A stretch of DNA of 55,937 nt from contig JADFQD010000006.1 of assembly GCA_022561975.1 (NCBI GenBank), forward strand, positions 1 to 55,937, given 5' to 3'. Positions 8,636 to 17,635 of this stretch are shown here, in pieces. Numbering within the stretch: the stretch's first letter is position 1; each line of letters opens with the position of its first letter. Under the pieces are notes generated by a model that searched no databases, was not told the DNA's origin, and worked only from the letters and a program-made list of their open reading frames with translations. Origin of the DNA: Acidobacteriota bacterium (GTDB lineage Bacteria > Acidobacteriota > Thermoanaerobaculia > Multivoradales > JAHEKO01). The translations under genes and the position numbers were made by a program.

Positions 8636-9685
8636 TTGAATACATCGCGCGCGACTTCTCTGGAAATCCAGTTCCACCCCGGCGATATCCGCTCGAGGGT
8701 TCGCTACTTTTTCTTCTCCCACCAGCAGGTTCGCTTCATACTGGCCGGGGCTGCGCTGGCCTTGCTCTTCGGTCTGCTCAACCTGTTGATCTTTCCGGGC
8801 GTGGTGCGTGACATCATGAGTCGGAATGCTTATCGGTTTCTGGTTCAGGAGCGTTCCAGGCAAGGAGAGCGTTTGCAGGGCTCGATCACCCGCCTCGGTC
8901 GGCTCAAGAGAGATAGCGAGGCAGTGCACCTGCGGATGAGCCGGATCTATATGGCCTATGGACTCGAGGGAGATGAGTCGGTCGGGCAGGGGGGCTTTCC
9001 GTTCAAGGTTCCGCCGGTGCCCGATTCGATCTATGCAGGAGCGGTGGCCCGCGCCGGCCAACTCGAAGCTGAGATTAGCGAGCAGCTGCAGGTCCTCGAC
9101 ACCTTCATTACCGAGGTGCAGACTTTCGAGAGCGCTCATGGCGGGCAAGTTCGGACGACGCCGTCGATTTCGCCGCTCCGGTCGCGCGATTTTGTGTTGA
9201 CCAGCCCCTTCGGGACGCGGCGCAGCCCGTTTACAAAGAAAATCGACTTTCATGCCGGCATTGATCTGGCGGCGCCGATCGGGACGCCCATTCGTGCGCC
9301 CGCCGACGGCGTCGTGGTCTTCGCCGGCCGTTATCCGTTGAAGCGAAGTGTCTCCTGGTGGCGCTACGGCAACCTCGTAGCCCTGCGCAACGGCGACGGC
9401 TTCATCACGCTCTTCGGCCACTGTGACGAGGTCCGTGTACGCAACGGGCAGAGAGTCGAGCAGGGAACCGTTCTGGCCACCGTCGGCAATACCGGCTGGA
9501 GCACGAGCCCGCATCTTCACTATGAGGTCAGGCACCGGGACGGGGAGGAGAGTTTTCGACCCGTGGATCCGAGGATCTATATTCTCGACCATCAGTGGCG
9601 AGATGAAGAGCAGCTTCTGGTGAGGGCGCGCAGGGCACCCGATCAGAGTTCGTTCGAGCCGCTTCCCAGAATCATTGCCCGCTAG
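8636..9685 (+). CDS. Membrane-anchored M23 (LytM-type) metallopeptidase
   Basis: It should cut peptidoglycan cross-links in the periplasm. The 349-residue protein has one membrane anchor (about 33-54), then a helical, probably coiled-coil region (about 65-160), then the M23 domain. Zinc ligands are H206 and D210 in HAGIDLAAP and H295 in PHLHYE; H262 (TLFGH) and H293 complete the active site, so it looks catalytically competent rather than a degenerate activator. It starts with TTG 8636. The bactofilin-like gene follows after 24 bases. In other bacteria, bactofilins recruit M23 enzymes for cell shape, so the pair probably acts together. Confidence 0.9.
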   Translation: MNTSRATSLEIQFHPGDIRSRVRYFFFSHQQVRFILAGAALALLFGLLNLLIFPGVVRDIMSRNAYRFLVQERSRQGERLQGSITRLGRLKRDSEAVHLRMSRIYMAYGLEGDESVGQGGFPFKVPPVPDSIYAGAVARAGQLEAEISEQLQVLDTFITEVQTFESAHGGQVRTTPSISPLRSRDFVLTSPFGTRRSPFTKKIDFHAGIDLAAPIGTPIRAPADGVVVFAGRYPLKRSVSWWRYGNLVALRNGDGFITLFGHCDEVRVRNGQRVEQGTVLATVGNTGWSTSPHLHYEVRHRDGEESFRPVDPRIYILDHQWRDEEQLLVRARRAPDQSSFEPLPRIIAR

Positions 9686-9697
9686 CTGCACGGCCGC

Positions 9698-9704
9698 AAG
9701 GAGG
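9698..9704 (+). promoter_or_regulatory. Strong Shine-Dalgarno fixing the TTG start at 9710
   Basis: AAGGAGG lies 5 bases before TTG 9710. The next in-frame ATG (9743) has no comparable site, so the TTG start is preferred. Confidence 0.7.
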
Positions 9705-9709
9705 TTCAA

Positions 9710-10624
9710 TTGGCCACACCGTACGCCGAAAAAGCACCGACAATGATCATCCCGTCAGGGACCGATATTCATGTCGACGCTCATGGACAGCTCTGCATTC
9801 GAACTCCGGGAAACCTGGTGATTCAGGACTCGGGAAGCTTCTCGACGCTCGAGTCAGTGAACGGCTCGATTCGAATCGAATCGAACGCCGAGGTCGAGGC
9901 CGTCACGGTGCGCTGCGCCGAGACCTGTTACATAGAGGGCAGCCTCACGGCCTGGCGAGTCAAGGCGCAGTCGATCCAGCTCGAGGAATCCGCCAGGGCC
10001 AATATCGTCTTTCAAGAGGCGGAGCGTCTCGAGGTCGGTCAGAACGCCCGATTGGTTGGCAACTTCAGCACCGAGAAAGAGCTGTTTCTCTTGTTCTCGC
10101 GTTTCGCCAACGAGCTGCGGTCACTGCCTCTCTTTGCCGAGCGCAAGAAGGTTGCGGGTGGTTCCGAGAGCGAAGACGACCGGAGTCCCGAGCGCTTGTT
10201 GGTAGACGTTGCAAGTGTCCCCAGTGAGGTGATCGAATCGACGGGCGCCTCGGCTACGGATACCCCGCGAGCTTTAGGCTCGGATGTCGATGGCGGCGGG
10301 CAGAACGCGGACTCTGTGGTTGTCGAGCCGGTTCCGGAGCCAGCGGCGCCCACCGTGGGCGCCGATTCCAAGTCGGACGCACCGCTCCCGGATCCCCTGT
10401 TCTACTCCCTCGTCATTCTCGAGCGCGAGTCCACGCGTCCGTCCTACGGGCCAACGGCGCAGAGAGCCATCGAAGAGATCGTCAAGTTGCTGCGCGATCG
10501 GGACCTCGAAACCCTGGGTCTCACCTACCAAACTCTGTTCGGCCGGATCGTCGAGCCGGGGCGGGATGTGGAGCGGGTTCACGAGCTTCTGGATCGGCAC
10601 TTTGTGGCCAACCAGTTGTCCTAG
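9710..10624 (+). CDS. Bactofilin-like (polymer-forming) protein with helical C-terminus
   Basis: Residues about 15-125 show short alternating strand repeats (GQLCIRTPGNLVIQD, TLESVNGSIRIESN, AEVEAVTVRC, YIEGSLTAWRVKA) of the kind that build a right-handed beta-helix, as in bactofilins. An acidic, Pro/Ser-rich linker follows (about 150-230). The last 75 residues are helical (AQRAIEEIVKLLRDRDLETL). Classical bactofilins are shorter and lack this end, so the match is structural rather than certain. The M23 peptidase gene directly upstream supports a role as a scaffold for cell-wall remodelling. The start is TTG 9710 with a strong ribosome site. The stop lies inside the left arm of a 14-bp inverted repeat. 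Confidence 0.55.
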   Translation: MATPYAEKAPTMIIPSGTDIHVDAHGQLCIRTPGNLVIQDSGSFSTLESVNGSIRIESNAEVEAVTVRCAETCYIEGSLTAWRVKAQSIQLEESARANIVFQEAERLEVGQNARLVGNFSTEKELFLLFSRFANELRSLPLFAERKKVAGGSESEDDRSPERLLVDVASVPSEVIESTGASATDTPRALGSDVDGGGQNADSVVVEPVPEPAAPTVGADSKSDAPLPDPLFYSLVILERESTRPSYGPTAQRAIEEIVKLLRDRDLETLGLTYQTLFGRIVEPGRDVERVHELLDRHFVANQLS

Positions 10625-10695
10625 CCTGACCTTCACACCGAGCTTCTACTGCGACGTCGCGTCTCGTCACGAACCTGGTGAGAAGGTCAGGCTAG
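10621..10695. repeat. 14-bp inverted repeat between convergent genes
   Basis: Perfect arms CTAGCCTGACCTTC (10621-10634) and GAAGGTCAGGCTAG (10682-10695) flank 47 bases. The left arm contains the stop codon of the bactofilin-like gene; aroC ends 27 bases beyond the right arm. It may be a two-way transcription end or a small repetitive palindrome. The 12-mer AGGTCAGGCTAG of the right arm recurs exactly at 16437-16448 before aroB. Confidence 0.6.
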
Positions 10696-10722
10696 CAGCG
10701 GGTGTATGGAGCGACGTTCGGT

Positions 10723-11904
10723 TTAGCTCGCCGGCCAGCGACGCTGCAAGTCGCAGCTGGCTTCGAAGTGGACTAGAACTTCCTCGAGGGAGTCGCCTCC
10801 GAACTTCTCCAGGGCGGCGTCGGCGAGAACCAGCGCCATCATCGCTTCGGCGATGACTCCGGCGGCCGGCAGGGCGGTTACGTCGGAGCGCTCGTACTGC
10901 GACCGATGGGGCTCGAGGGTGTCGAGATCGACCGATGGCAAGCCCTTGCGAAGAGTTGAGATCGGCTTCTTGTAGGCCGTGATGACGATGTCCTCGCCGT
11001 TGGTCACTCCACCTTCGAGGCCTCCAGCGCGGTTGGTCGGTCGCTGCCAGCCGCTCTCGGGCGAATAGCCGATCGCGTCGTGCGCGCTGCTGCCGAGCCC
11101 GGCGCTGGCGGTGATCGCGGCGCCTATTTCGATCGCCTTGACGGCCGGAACGGACATCAAGGCGCGGGCGAGGCGGCCATCCAGTTTTTCGTCCCAGTGC
11201 ACGTAGGATCCCAGGCCGACCGGGACGTTATGCGCGATCACCGTTACCGCTCCCCCCAACGTGTCGCCGTCCTTCTTGGCCTGATCCACGAGTTCGACCA
11301 TCCGCTCTTCGAGGTCGCGATGAATCGCCCGTAGCGGTGAGCTGTCGTCGACGAGTTGGATGTCGTCCCAAGAGGGCACCGGGCGGTCTACGCCGATGGC
11401 TCCGAGAAACCGGACTCCGCTCCGGATCTCGACGCCGAGGTGAGCTAGGAGGAGCTTGGCCAGCGCTCCGGCCGCGACCCGGGCCGCGCTTTCCCGAGCC
11501 GAAGCGCGTTCGAGCACGTCCCTGAGATCTCGCCGCAGATATTTCAGGCCTCCCGCCAGATCGGCGTGGCCCGGACGCGGCGACTTGAGACGCTTCTTTT
11601 CGGCTTGCACCGGATCGACTTCGTACGCGTCCATGACCGTACTCCAGTTCTTGAAGTCCCGGTTCTCGATCCAGAAAGCCACCGGCGAGCCCAGGGTCTG
11701 GCCGTCGCGAACTCCCCCTCGGATGATCGCCTCGTCTTGCTCGATCTGCATCCGGTGACCGCGGCCGTAGCCGTGCATCCGGCGACGCATGTCGAGCGCG
11801 ATCTTTTCTTTGTCGACCGGCAGTCCGGCGGGGAGTCCCGAAAGGACCGCGGTGAGCCCGGGTCCGTGGCTTTCGCCCGCGGTCGTCAAACGAAGTCTCT
11901 TCAT
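10723..11904 (-). CDS. aroC: Chorismate synthase
   Basis: It makes chorismate from EPSP, the last shikimate step, with reduced FMN. The 393-residue protein opens with the signature TTAGESHGPGLTA, followed by RRMHGYGRGHRM, SPRPGHADLAGG, RASARESAARVAAGA and NRAGGLEGGVTNGE, all typical positions for FMN and substrate contacts. Length fits bacterial forms. ATG 11904 starts right before the conserved first strand. It is the last gene of a minus-strand run: glycosyltransferase, thioesterase (16 bases upstream), aroC. aroB lies 4.5 kb away on the other strand, so the shikimate genes here are not in one operon. Confidence 0.97.
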   Translation of the reverse strand: MKRLRLTTAGESHGPGLTAVLSGLPAGLPVDKEKIALDMRRRMHGYGRGHRMQIEQDEAIIRGGVRDGQTLGSPVAFWIENRDFKNWSTVMDAYEVDPVQAEKKRLKSPRPGHADLAGGLKYLRRDLRDVLERASARESAARVAAGALAKLLLAHLGVEIRSGVRFLGAIGVDRPVPSWDDIQLVDDSSPLRAIHRDLEERMVELVDQAKKDGDTLGGAVTVIAHNVPVGLGSYVHWDEKLDGRLARALMSVPAVKAIEIGAAITASAGLGSSAHDAIGYSPESGWQRPTNRAGGLEGGVTNGEDIVITAYKKPISTLRKGLPSVDLDTLEPHRSQYERSDVTALPAAGVIAEAMMALVLADAALEKFGGDSLEEVLVHFEASCDLQRRWPAS

Positions 11905-11919
11905 CGGTTCTCCAGGCTA

Positions 11920-12360
11920 TCAACTGCCGGCGGTGTCGGCGGCCAGCAGGCCTGCGAACGGTTCGGCCAGATGATCCGGGATTCGGCAGGGTTTGCCGGT
12001 CGCGATCTCCAGCCATATGTGGTGGGTTGTGCCGCGAGCGCGGAGCACGTCATGGGCATGGACCTCGTAGCCGAATCGCAGGCCGCGGCCGGCATAGCGC
12101 TCGAGGCGGCAGGTCGTGGTGACCTCATCGGGATAGCGTACCGATTTGCGGTAGTCGAGAGCGAGCCTGGTCACCAGGAGGAAGTATCCGGAGTTCTCGA
12201 TCTCGGCGTACGAGAAGCCGGTTTGCCGGCACAGGTGGGTGCGCGCCAGCTCGAACCAGATTGGATAGACGGCATGGTGGACCACGCCCATCTGATCGGT
12301 CTCCGCGTAGCGAACTTCGACGCTGACTGCAGCGGACCGGAATTGTGAGGAGGTGCTCAA
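11920..12360 (-). CDS. Acyl-CoA thioesterase, YbgC/4-hydroxybenzoyl-CoA type hotdog fold
   Basis: The 146-residue single hotdog domain carries the 4HBT/YbgC signature RYAETDQMGVVHH, with the catalytic aspartate at D22, followed by the long central helix (VYPIWFELART). Such enzymes release acids from acyl-CoA or acyl-ACP in the cytoplasm; YbgC forms act with the Tol-Pal system, but no tol gene is nearby. The start overlaps the last four bases of the glycosyltransferase gene, showing translational coupling. Substrate unknown. Confidence 0.87.
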   Translation of the reverse strand: MSTSSQFRSAAVSVEVRYAETDQMGVVHHAVYPIWFELARTHLCRQTGFSYAEIENSGYFLLVTRLALDYRKSVRYPDEVTTTCRLERYAGRGLRFGYEVHAHDVLRARGTTHHIWLEIATGKPCRIPDHLAEPFAGLLAADTAGS

Positions 12361-13046
12361 GTGCTGCGACTGTAGCGCATCACGGTGGTCAGGATCTTGT
12401 AGCCGGCCATGATTGTGCCGCGCAGCGTACCGGTGATCTTCGATACCCCGACGCGCCGTCGATAGCTCACCGGCACCTCGGTGACCTCGAGACCCTTTCG
12501 GAGCGCTTTGACCTGCATCTCGGCGGTCCAGCCGAAGTCGGTGTCACGCATGGCGAGCGATTCCAGGCCCTCCCAGGTTATCGCGCGAAACGGCCCGAGG
12601 TCGGTATAGCGGTGGCCGTAGAGCCAGCGGATCATCGAGCAAGCGATCCAGTTGCCGAGGCGAGCCTGCACCAGCAGGGCTCCGCGCTCACGCTTGCCGA
12701 GTACGCGAGACCCGATGACCATCTGGGCCTGCTGATTCTGGATCGGCTCGAGCAGCCGAGGAAGCTCGTCGGGGTGATCGGAATAATCGCCGTCGAGGAA
12801 GACCACGACGTCGGGCGGCCGATGGTGCCGAAGGTAGTCCAGACCGGCCAGGCAGGCGCTGCCGTAGCCGGAATGCGGTTCGCTGACCACGATGGCACCG
12901 CCCGCGCGAGCCGCCTTGGCGGTGCCGTCGCTCGAGGCGTTGTCCACGACAACGATCCGATCGACCGCGGCCTTGGGGATGGCCGCGAGCACCAGAGGCA
13001 GAGATGGCTCTTCGTTGAAAGCGGGAATGACAACGTCGACTCTCAT
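12357..13046 (-). CDS. Family 2 glycosyltransferase (dolichyl-phosphate-mannose-synthase-like)
   Basis: This GT-A fold enzyme starts MRVDVVIPAFNEE, with VVVDNASSDGT, VVFLDGDYSDHP (DXD metal site around residues 85-90) and a downstream KITGT motif. At 229 residues it is a soluble, single-domain form without C-terminal membrane helices. Such enzymes transfer a sugar from a nucleotide sugar to a polyprenyl-phosphate or glycolipid acceptor on the cytoplasmic face. It is first in the run with the thioesterase and aroC and is divergent from hisS. Donor and acceptor cannot be told from sequence. Confidence 0.87.
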   Translation of the reverse strand: MRVDVVIPAFNEEPSLPLVLAAIPKAAVDRIVVVDNASSDGTAKAARAGGAIVVSEPHSGYGSACLAGLDYLRHHRPPDVVVFLDGDYSDHPDELPRLLEPIQNQQAQMVIGSRVLGKRERGALLVQARLGNWIACSMIRWLYGHRYTDLGPFRAITWEGLESLAMRDTDFGWTAEMQVKALRKGLEVTEVPVSYRRRVGVSKITGTLRGTIMAGYKILTTVMRYSRST

Positions 13047-13288
13047 GCTTGGCGAAAGAGTGGCACAAGAAACCGATGTCTGTCGCGTCCTTTCACCCTT
13101 TTCACCGGCGCCCTGCTAGACTCCGATGGCTCGTAACCCTCCTTCCCGACACTCGACATGCCGATCGTCCCGTACCGCGGAGTTGAGCCTCGGATCGAAT
13201 CAGCGGTTTTTGTAGCTCCGACCGCTTGGCTGGTAGGCGACGTCGGAGTCGGCCGGGACTGTTTTTTTTTGCAGGAAGAGTGGACCTG
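13047..13288. other. Divergent leader/intergenic region before hisS
   Basis: It holds 242 bases without a gene. Two hairpin-plus-T-run elements point toward hisS: stem ACCGC/GCGGT (13174-13178, 13203-13207) ending in T5, and stem CTCCGAC/GTCGGAG (13216-13222, 13242-13248), with the competing short stem AGTC/GACT (13247-13250, 13257-13260) followed by nine T (13262-13270). The hisS ribosome site AGGAAGAG follows at 13273-13280. The layout could serve attenuation, but no leader peptide with histidine codons is visible. Confidence 0.4.
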
Positions 13289-14638
13289 ATGCCGAACGTC
13301 AAAGGCACTCGCGACCTTCTGCCGTCCGAAAGTGTGATCTGGGCCCGCGTCGAGGAGACCGCCCGGCGCGTCTTCTCGCTCTATGGCTATGGGGAGATTC
13401 GCACTCCTGTCCTGGAGCACACCGAGCTTTTCGTGCGTACCGTCGGCGAGAGCACGGACATCGTCGGCAAGGAAATGTACACCTTCGAGGACCGCAAGGG
13501 CCGGAGCTTGACCTTGCGTCCGGAGAGCACTGCCGCGGTCGCGAGAGCGTTCGTCGACCACCGGCTCGGAGAACAGCCCTTGCCGGTGAAGCTCTTCTAC
13601 ATGGGGCCGCATTTCCGCTACGAGCGACCTCAGAAGGGCCGCTATCGTGAATTCCACCAAATCGGAGCCGAACTGTTGGGCGATCCGGGGCCGGCTTCGG
13701 ATGCGGAAGTGATCAGAATGCTGGTCGGCTTTCTGGAAGAGCTGGGCTTCGAGGATCTGACCGTTCTGCTGCACACGGTGGGCGACCAGGAGACGCGCGA
13801 GGCATACCGGGCCGCGCTGGTCGAGTTCTTCGCCCCGCTTGCCGAGCAACTGAGCTCCGAGAGTCGCAAGCGCCTCGAACGCAATCCCCTCCGGATTCTC
13901 GATACCAAGGATTCCGCGGAGCGCGAGCTGCTAATTGACGCTCCGAAGCTCGAGGACTCCCTGTCCGCAGGCAGCCGCGAGCATTTTGCCGGCGTGCGCT
14001 CGGCGCTCGATCGCCTGGGCGTCAAGTACCGCGTCGATCCGGGGCTGGTGCGGGGTTTGGACTACTACACGCTCACCGTTTTCGAGATTGTCTCCGAGGG
14101 TCTCGGCGCCCAGAACGCGATTGTCGGCGGCGGGCGCTACGACCGCTTGCTTGCCGACCTGGGAGGCCCGGATCTTCCGGCGATCGGTTTCGCCATCGGC
14201 CTGGATCGCTTGGTCGAGTCGCTACCCGCCGCGTTTCGCGACCGGTGCACGCAGGCACCGGCCGTTCGTTTGATTGCCATTGATCCGGTGCCCAAGCTTG
14301 CGGCCATGGAGCTTGGTGAAGAACTGCGTGCGCGCGGCGTCGCGGCGGTCGTCGATTTCGGCAACGACCGAATGAAGGCGGCGCTCAAGCGCGCGCACCG
14401 CTCCGGCGCGCGCTACGTACTTCTGTTGGGCGAGGACGAATTGGCGAAAAACGCCGTGACCTGCCGCGATCTGAACGCCGGCGAGCAGAGCTTGGTGCCG
14501 CGGTCGGAAATCGTGGGGCTATTGCACAATCGGCTGAGGAATCAGATAAAAGGGCAGATAAAAGGGCAGATAGAAGGGCAGATAGAAGGGCAGCCAGCCG
14601 GGCAGCCAGGCAGGCAGCGAGGGGAGGGGGAAGCGTGA
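13289..14638 (+). CDS. hisS: Histidyl-tRNA synthetase
   Basis: Class II synthetase charging tRNA-His. The start [12 protein letters not shown] is the family's usual beginning. Motif 2 reads [18 protein letters not shown], the histidine-specific loop is VRGLDYYT, then GGGRYDRL and motif 3 in FAIGLDRL; the C-terminal anticodon domain follows. ATG 13289 is chosen over longer upstream reading and has AGGAAGAG 8 bases before it. The protein (449 aa) ends in a non-family tail of about 30 residues made by a 12-base tandem repeat (IKGQ, IEGQ units, then GQPGRQ). The stop overlaps the aspS start. Confidence 0.96.
   Translation: MPNVKGTRDLLPSESVIWARVEETARRVFSLYGYGEIRTPVLEHTELFVRTVGESTDIVGKEMYTFEDRKGRSLTLRPESTAAVARAFVDHRLGEQPLPVKLFYMGPHFRYERPQKGRYREFHQIGAELLGDPGPASDAEVIRMLVGFLEELGFEDLTVLLHTVGDQETREAYRAALVEFFAPLAEQLSSESRKRLERNPLRILDTKDSAERELLIDAPKLEDSLSAGSREHFAGVRSALDRLGVKYRVDPGLVRGLDYYTLTVFEIVSEGLGAQNAIVGGGRYDRLLADLGGPDLPAIGFAIGLDRLVESLPAAFRDRCTQAPAVRLIAIDPVPKLAAMELGEELRARGVAAVVDFGNDRMKAALKRAHRSGARYVLLLGEDELAKNAVTCRDLNAGEQSLVPRSEIVGLLHNRLRNQIKGQIKGQIEGQIEGQPAGQPGRQRGEGEA
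14543..14614 (+). repeat. 12-base tandem repeat in the hisS C-terminus
   Basis: Six 12-base units: two CAGATAAAAGGG, two CAGATAGAAGGG, then two diverged CAGCCAG-type units. They keep frame and encode QIKG, QIEG and QPAG-like units after the end of the anticodon-binding domain. The A-rich units stand out against the G+C-rich surroundings. Confidence 0.85.
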
Positions 14639-16422
14639 ACCGTTTGCTCGGCGGAACCTTGCGGGCCGAGCACTTGGGCAAGCGCGTCAAGCTCCAAGGC
14701 TGGGTTCACCGGAGGCGAGACCTGGGAGGCCTTACCTTCCTGCAGATCCGCGACCGCTCGGGTGTGGTTCAGGTCGTCGTGCGGCCGGAGGATCATCCGG
14801 AGGCGGCCGGAGTCCTAGATCCGGTTCGCTTGGAGTGGGTGGTCGAGATCGAAGGCACGGTGACGGCACGTGATCCCGTGGCCGTGAATCCGGACATGGA
14901 GACCGGCGAGATCGAAGTGGTCTGCGATCGGGCGCAGGTTCTGGGACCGGCCGAGCCGCTGCCGTTTCTTCCCGACACGCCGGTCGACGAAGTCACCGAA
15001 GAGACCCGACTCAAGTACCGCTATCTTGATCTGCGGCGCAGCGACCTCCAGCGCAACCTGATCCTCCGCGACCAAATCACGCTCGAAATCCTCAACTACT
15101 TCCACGCCGCGGGATTTGTCCATATCGAAACGCCGATCCTGACCCGCTCGACCCCAGAAGGAGCACGCGACTATCTGGTTCCGAGCCGCATTCGTCAGGG
15201 CCGTTTCTACGCGCTGCCACAGTCGCCGCAGCTGTTCAAGCAGATTCTGATGGTCGCGGGTTTCGAGCGCTACGTTCAGATCGCTCGCTGCTTTCGAGAC
15301 GAAGATCTGCGCGCCGACCGCCAGCCCGAGTTCACCCAAGTAGACGTCGAGATGTCGTTTGCGAGCGAGGAAGATATCTTCGCGGTCATCGAGGGTCTGT
15401 TCGCGCGCATTTTCCCGATCGTAGGGATCGCCGCGGAGCCTCCGTTTCCGCGCATGACCTACCGGCAAGCCATGCTGCGCTACGGCAACGACAAGCCCGA
15501 TCTTCGGCTTGGGCTCGAGATCTCCGACCTTTCGGAGGACTTGGCCGACAGCGGATTTCGGGTCTTCCAGCAGACCGTCGCGGAGGGTGGCGTGGTGCGC
15601 GGGTTCGCGGTTCCGCTCGGCGCCTCGGCAAGCCGGAAGCAGGTTGACGGCTGGGTTGAGATCGCTCGGGCCCGGGGCGCTGCGGGTGTGCTTACACTGC
15701 GCAAACGCGACGGCGAACTTCGGTTCCAAGTCAAGAACGTGCTCGGCGAATCCGAACTCGAAAATCTCGCGGACGGCCTCGGCCTTGAGAGCGAGGGAAT
15801 CGCGGTTCTGGTGGCGGCGCCGGCCGCGGTGGCGGCGGCCGCGCTGGGAGCGTTGCGGTTGCATATCGGCGCCGAGTTCGACTTGGTCGAGACCGACGAG
15901 CATCGCTTCCTGTGGGTAACCGAGTTCCCGCTGGTCGAGCGCGAGTCGGAAGACGATCACTGGAACTCTTGCAATCACCCGTTCACAGCGCCCGCTCCCG
16001 AGGATCTCCACCTGCTCGACACCGATCCCGGTGCGGTTCGGGCTCGGGCCTACGACATCATCCTCGACGGCGTCGAGTTGGGTGGAGGTTCGATCAGGAT
16101 TCACGACTCGAAGCTCCAGCAGCGCATCTTCAACCTGCTGGGACTGAGCCCCGAGGAGGCGAAGGAGCGCTTTGGGTTCCTACTCGAGGCTCTCAGTTTC
16201 GGCGCTCCGCCCCACGGTGGCATCGCACTCGGCCTCGATCGAATCGTGATGCTGATGACCGGCGCCAGTTCACTGCGTGATGTCATCGCGTTTCCCAAAA
16301 CCACTTCGGCAACGTCGCTGATGACCTCGGCTCCGGCTTTGGTCGATGCCGAACAGCTCGCGGAACTCGGCATCACGCTGAGTCCTAAGGCTGGCGAGGA
16401 GGCCGGCTCCGAAGAGGGCTGA
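14635..16422 (+). CDS. aspS: Aspartyl-tRNA synthetase (bacterial type)
   Basis: Class IIb synthetase of 595 residues, the long bacterial form. An OB-fold anticodon domain comes first ([20 protein letters not shown]). The catalytic core follows, with [31 protein letters not shown], and motif 2 [16 protein letters not shown], then the GAD insert and a C-terminal motif 3 [12 protein letters not shown] 14635 overlaps the hisS stop (GTGA) and has GGAGGGGG before it, so the two synthetases are translationally coupled. Whether it also charges tRNA-Asn cannot be told here; no gatCAB or asnS lies in the window. Confidence 0.96.
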   Translation: MNRLLGGTLRAEHLGKRVKLQGWVHRRRDLGGLTFLQIRDRSGVVQVVVRPEDHPEAAGVLDPVRLEWVVEIEGTVTARDPVAVNPDMETGEIEVVCDRAQVLGPAEPLPFLPDTPVDEVTEETRLKYRYLDLRRSDLQRNLILRDQITLEILNYFHAAGFVHIETPILTRSTPEGARDYLVPSRIRQGRFYALPQSPQLFKQILMVAGFERYVQIARCFRDEDLRADRQPEFTQVDVEMSFASEEDIFAVIEGLFARIFPIVGIAAEPPFPRMTYRQAMLRYGNDKPDLRLGLEISDLSEDLADSGFRVFQQTVAEGGVVRGFAVPLGASASRKQVDGWVEIARARGAAGVLTLRKRDGELRFQVKNVLGESELENLADGLGLESEGIAVLVAAPAAVAAAALGALRLHIGAEFDLVETDEHRFLWVTEFPLVERESEDDHWNSCNHPFTAPAPEDLHLLDTDPGAVRARAYDIILDGVELGGGSIRIHDSKLQQRIFNLLGLSPEEAKERFGFLLEALSFGAPPHGGIALGLDRIVMLMTGASSLRDVIAFPKTTSATSLMTSAPALVDAEQLAELGITLSPKAGEEAGSEEG

Positions 16423-16464
16423 GCTTGACCGCGGTCAGGTCAGGCTAGTCTGCTGGAGGAGATC

Positions 16465-17556
16465 ATGGCAGTGAGCCCCCTAGCCCTGGTACACGAGGGT
16501 GGCACGACCAGAATCTGGCTGGGCGCGACCGCACTTACGGATGCGGCCTCCGAAGTGGCGCTGTGGCTCGCGGGCCGGAGAGTATTCGTCATCAGTTCGG
16601 CTGCGGTGCGCGAGCTTCATCGGGAGGCGCTCGAAGGCCTGATGGGGACAGCGGCCGAGGTTGTAGAATTGAACGTTGCGGATGGCGAGAATGCCAAGAC
16701 CATGTCGACCGTCGAGCGCTTGGCGCGCGAGATGGTGGTGGCGGGTGGCAAACGAGATAGCCGTGTCATTACCCTGGGCGGTGGAACGGTCAGCGACGTC
16801 GGTGGCTTCGCCGCGGGCTGCTTTCTTCGCGGCATCGAGTACGGCCAGGTTCCAACGACTCTGTTGGCTCAGGTGGATGCCTCGATCGGCGGCAAGACCG
16901 GGGTCAACTTGCCTGAGGCCAAGAACTCCGTCGGACTCTTTCACCAACCCCGTTGGGTGGTCTCAGATGCGAGGTTCTTGTCGACGCTGCCGGCGCGCGA
17001 GCTGCGTCAGGCGATGTTCGAAGTGGTGAAGGTGGGGATACTTGCCGATCCGGTGCTTTTTGAGTTGGTCGAGTCGAGCCTCGCAGACCTCCTGACGGCG
17101 GCGCCCGAGACCTTGGCGCGTGCGGTCGAGCGAGCCGTGTCGGTCAAGGTAGCCATGGTCGCGGCGGATGAGCGCGAAGGCGATCGCCGACGCCTGCTCA
17201 ACTTGGGGCATACCCTCGGGCATGCGCTCGAGACCGTGGTCGGCCACGGCAGACTCAGGCACGGTGACGCCGTGGGTCACGGGATGCTCTTTGCGACCAC
17301 GCTCGCCGAGGCGAGAGGTTTGGCGTCCGAAGATGCGGATCGAATACGAGCCCTCCTGGGTCGGCTCGGAATGGCCCAGCTGCCCAGTTTGAAGATGGCG
17401 CCGATTCTCGAAGCGATCCGGCGGGACAAGAAGGCCCGCGAGTCGGGGCTCGCCTGGGTGCTGCCACTCGCGATCGGACGGGCGGAGATCGCCGACATTT
17501 CCGAGCTCACGGTGGAGAAGCACCTTGCGTCTTTTCTTAAGGACTGCTTAGAATAG
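16465..17556 (+). CDS. aroB: 3-dehydroquinate synthase
   Basis: Second shikimate step, turning DAHP into dehydroquinate with NAD and a divalent metal. Motifs: VADGENAKTMSTVE, LGGGTVSDVGGFAAG (NAD site), TTLLAQVDASIGGKTGVN, PEAKNSVGLFHQP, then the metal-binding LNLGHTLGHALE and HGDAVGHGM. At 363 residues the length is usual. GGAGGAG at 16455-16461 sits just before ATG 16465. It follows aspS by 42 bases; TTGACC (16425) and TAGTCT (16446) could form a weak local promoter with a short 15-base spacer. A 12-mer shared with the repeat at 10682 lies in the same gap. Confidence 0.96.
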   Translation: MAVSPLALVHEGGTTRIWLGATALTDAASEVALWLAGRRVFVISSAAVRELHREALEGLMGTAAEVVELNVADGENAKTMSTVERLAREMVVAGGKRDSRVITLGGGTVSDVGGFAAGCFLRGIEYGQVPTTLLAQVDASIGGKTGVNLPEAKNSVGLFHQPRWVVSDARFLSTLPARELRQAMFEVVKVGILADPVLFELVESSLADLLTAAPETLARAVERAVSVKVAMVAADEREGDRRRLLNLGHTLGHALETVVGHGRLRHGDAVGHGMLFATTLAEARGLASEDADRIRALLGRLGMAQLPSLKMAPILEAIRRDKKARESGLAWVLPLAIGRAEIADISELTVEKHLASFLKDCLE

Positions 17557-17635
17557 TAGGGCCGGTGACGCCCACTGCGGGGTTTGGCTTGGCGGCCGAT
17601 CCCAAAGCTTGGACTGTACCGTCGAGAAGGCCAAG

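Noticed and set aside
8276-9709. 477-codon open frame opposite the M23 peptidase gene
   Set aside because: Shadow of two real plus-strand genes; composition is unlike the window's true proteins.
13170-13275. T-box leader for hisS
   Set aside because: TACCGCGG resembles part of the T-box motif, but the order of elements is wrong and no specifier loop is visible.
14815-16104. 429-codon open frame opposite aspS
   Set aside because: No recognisable domain and complete overlap with a clear essential gene.
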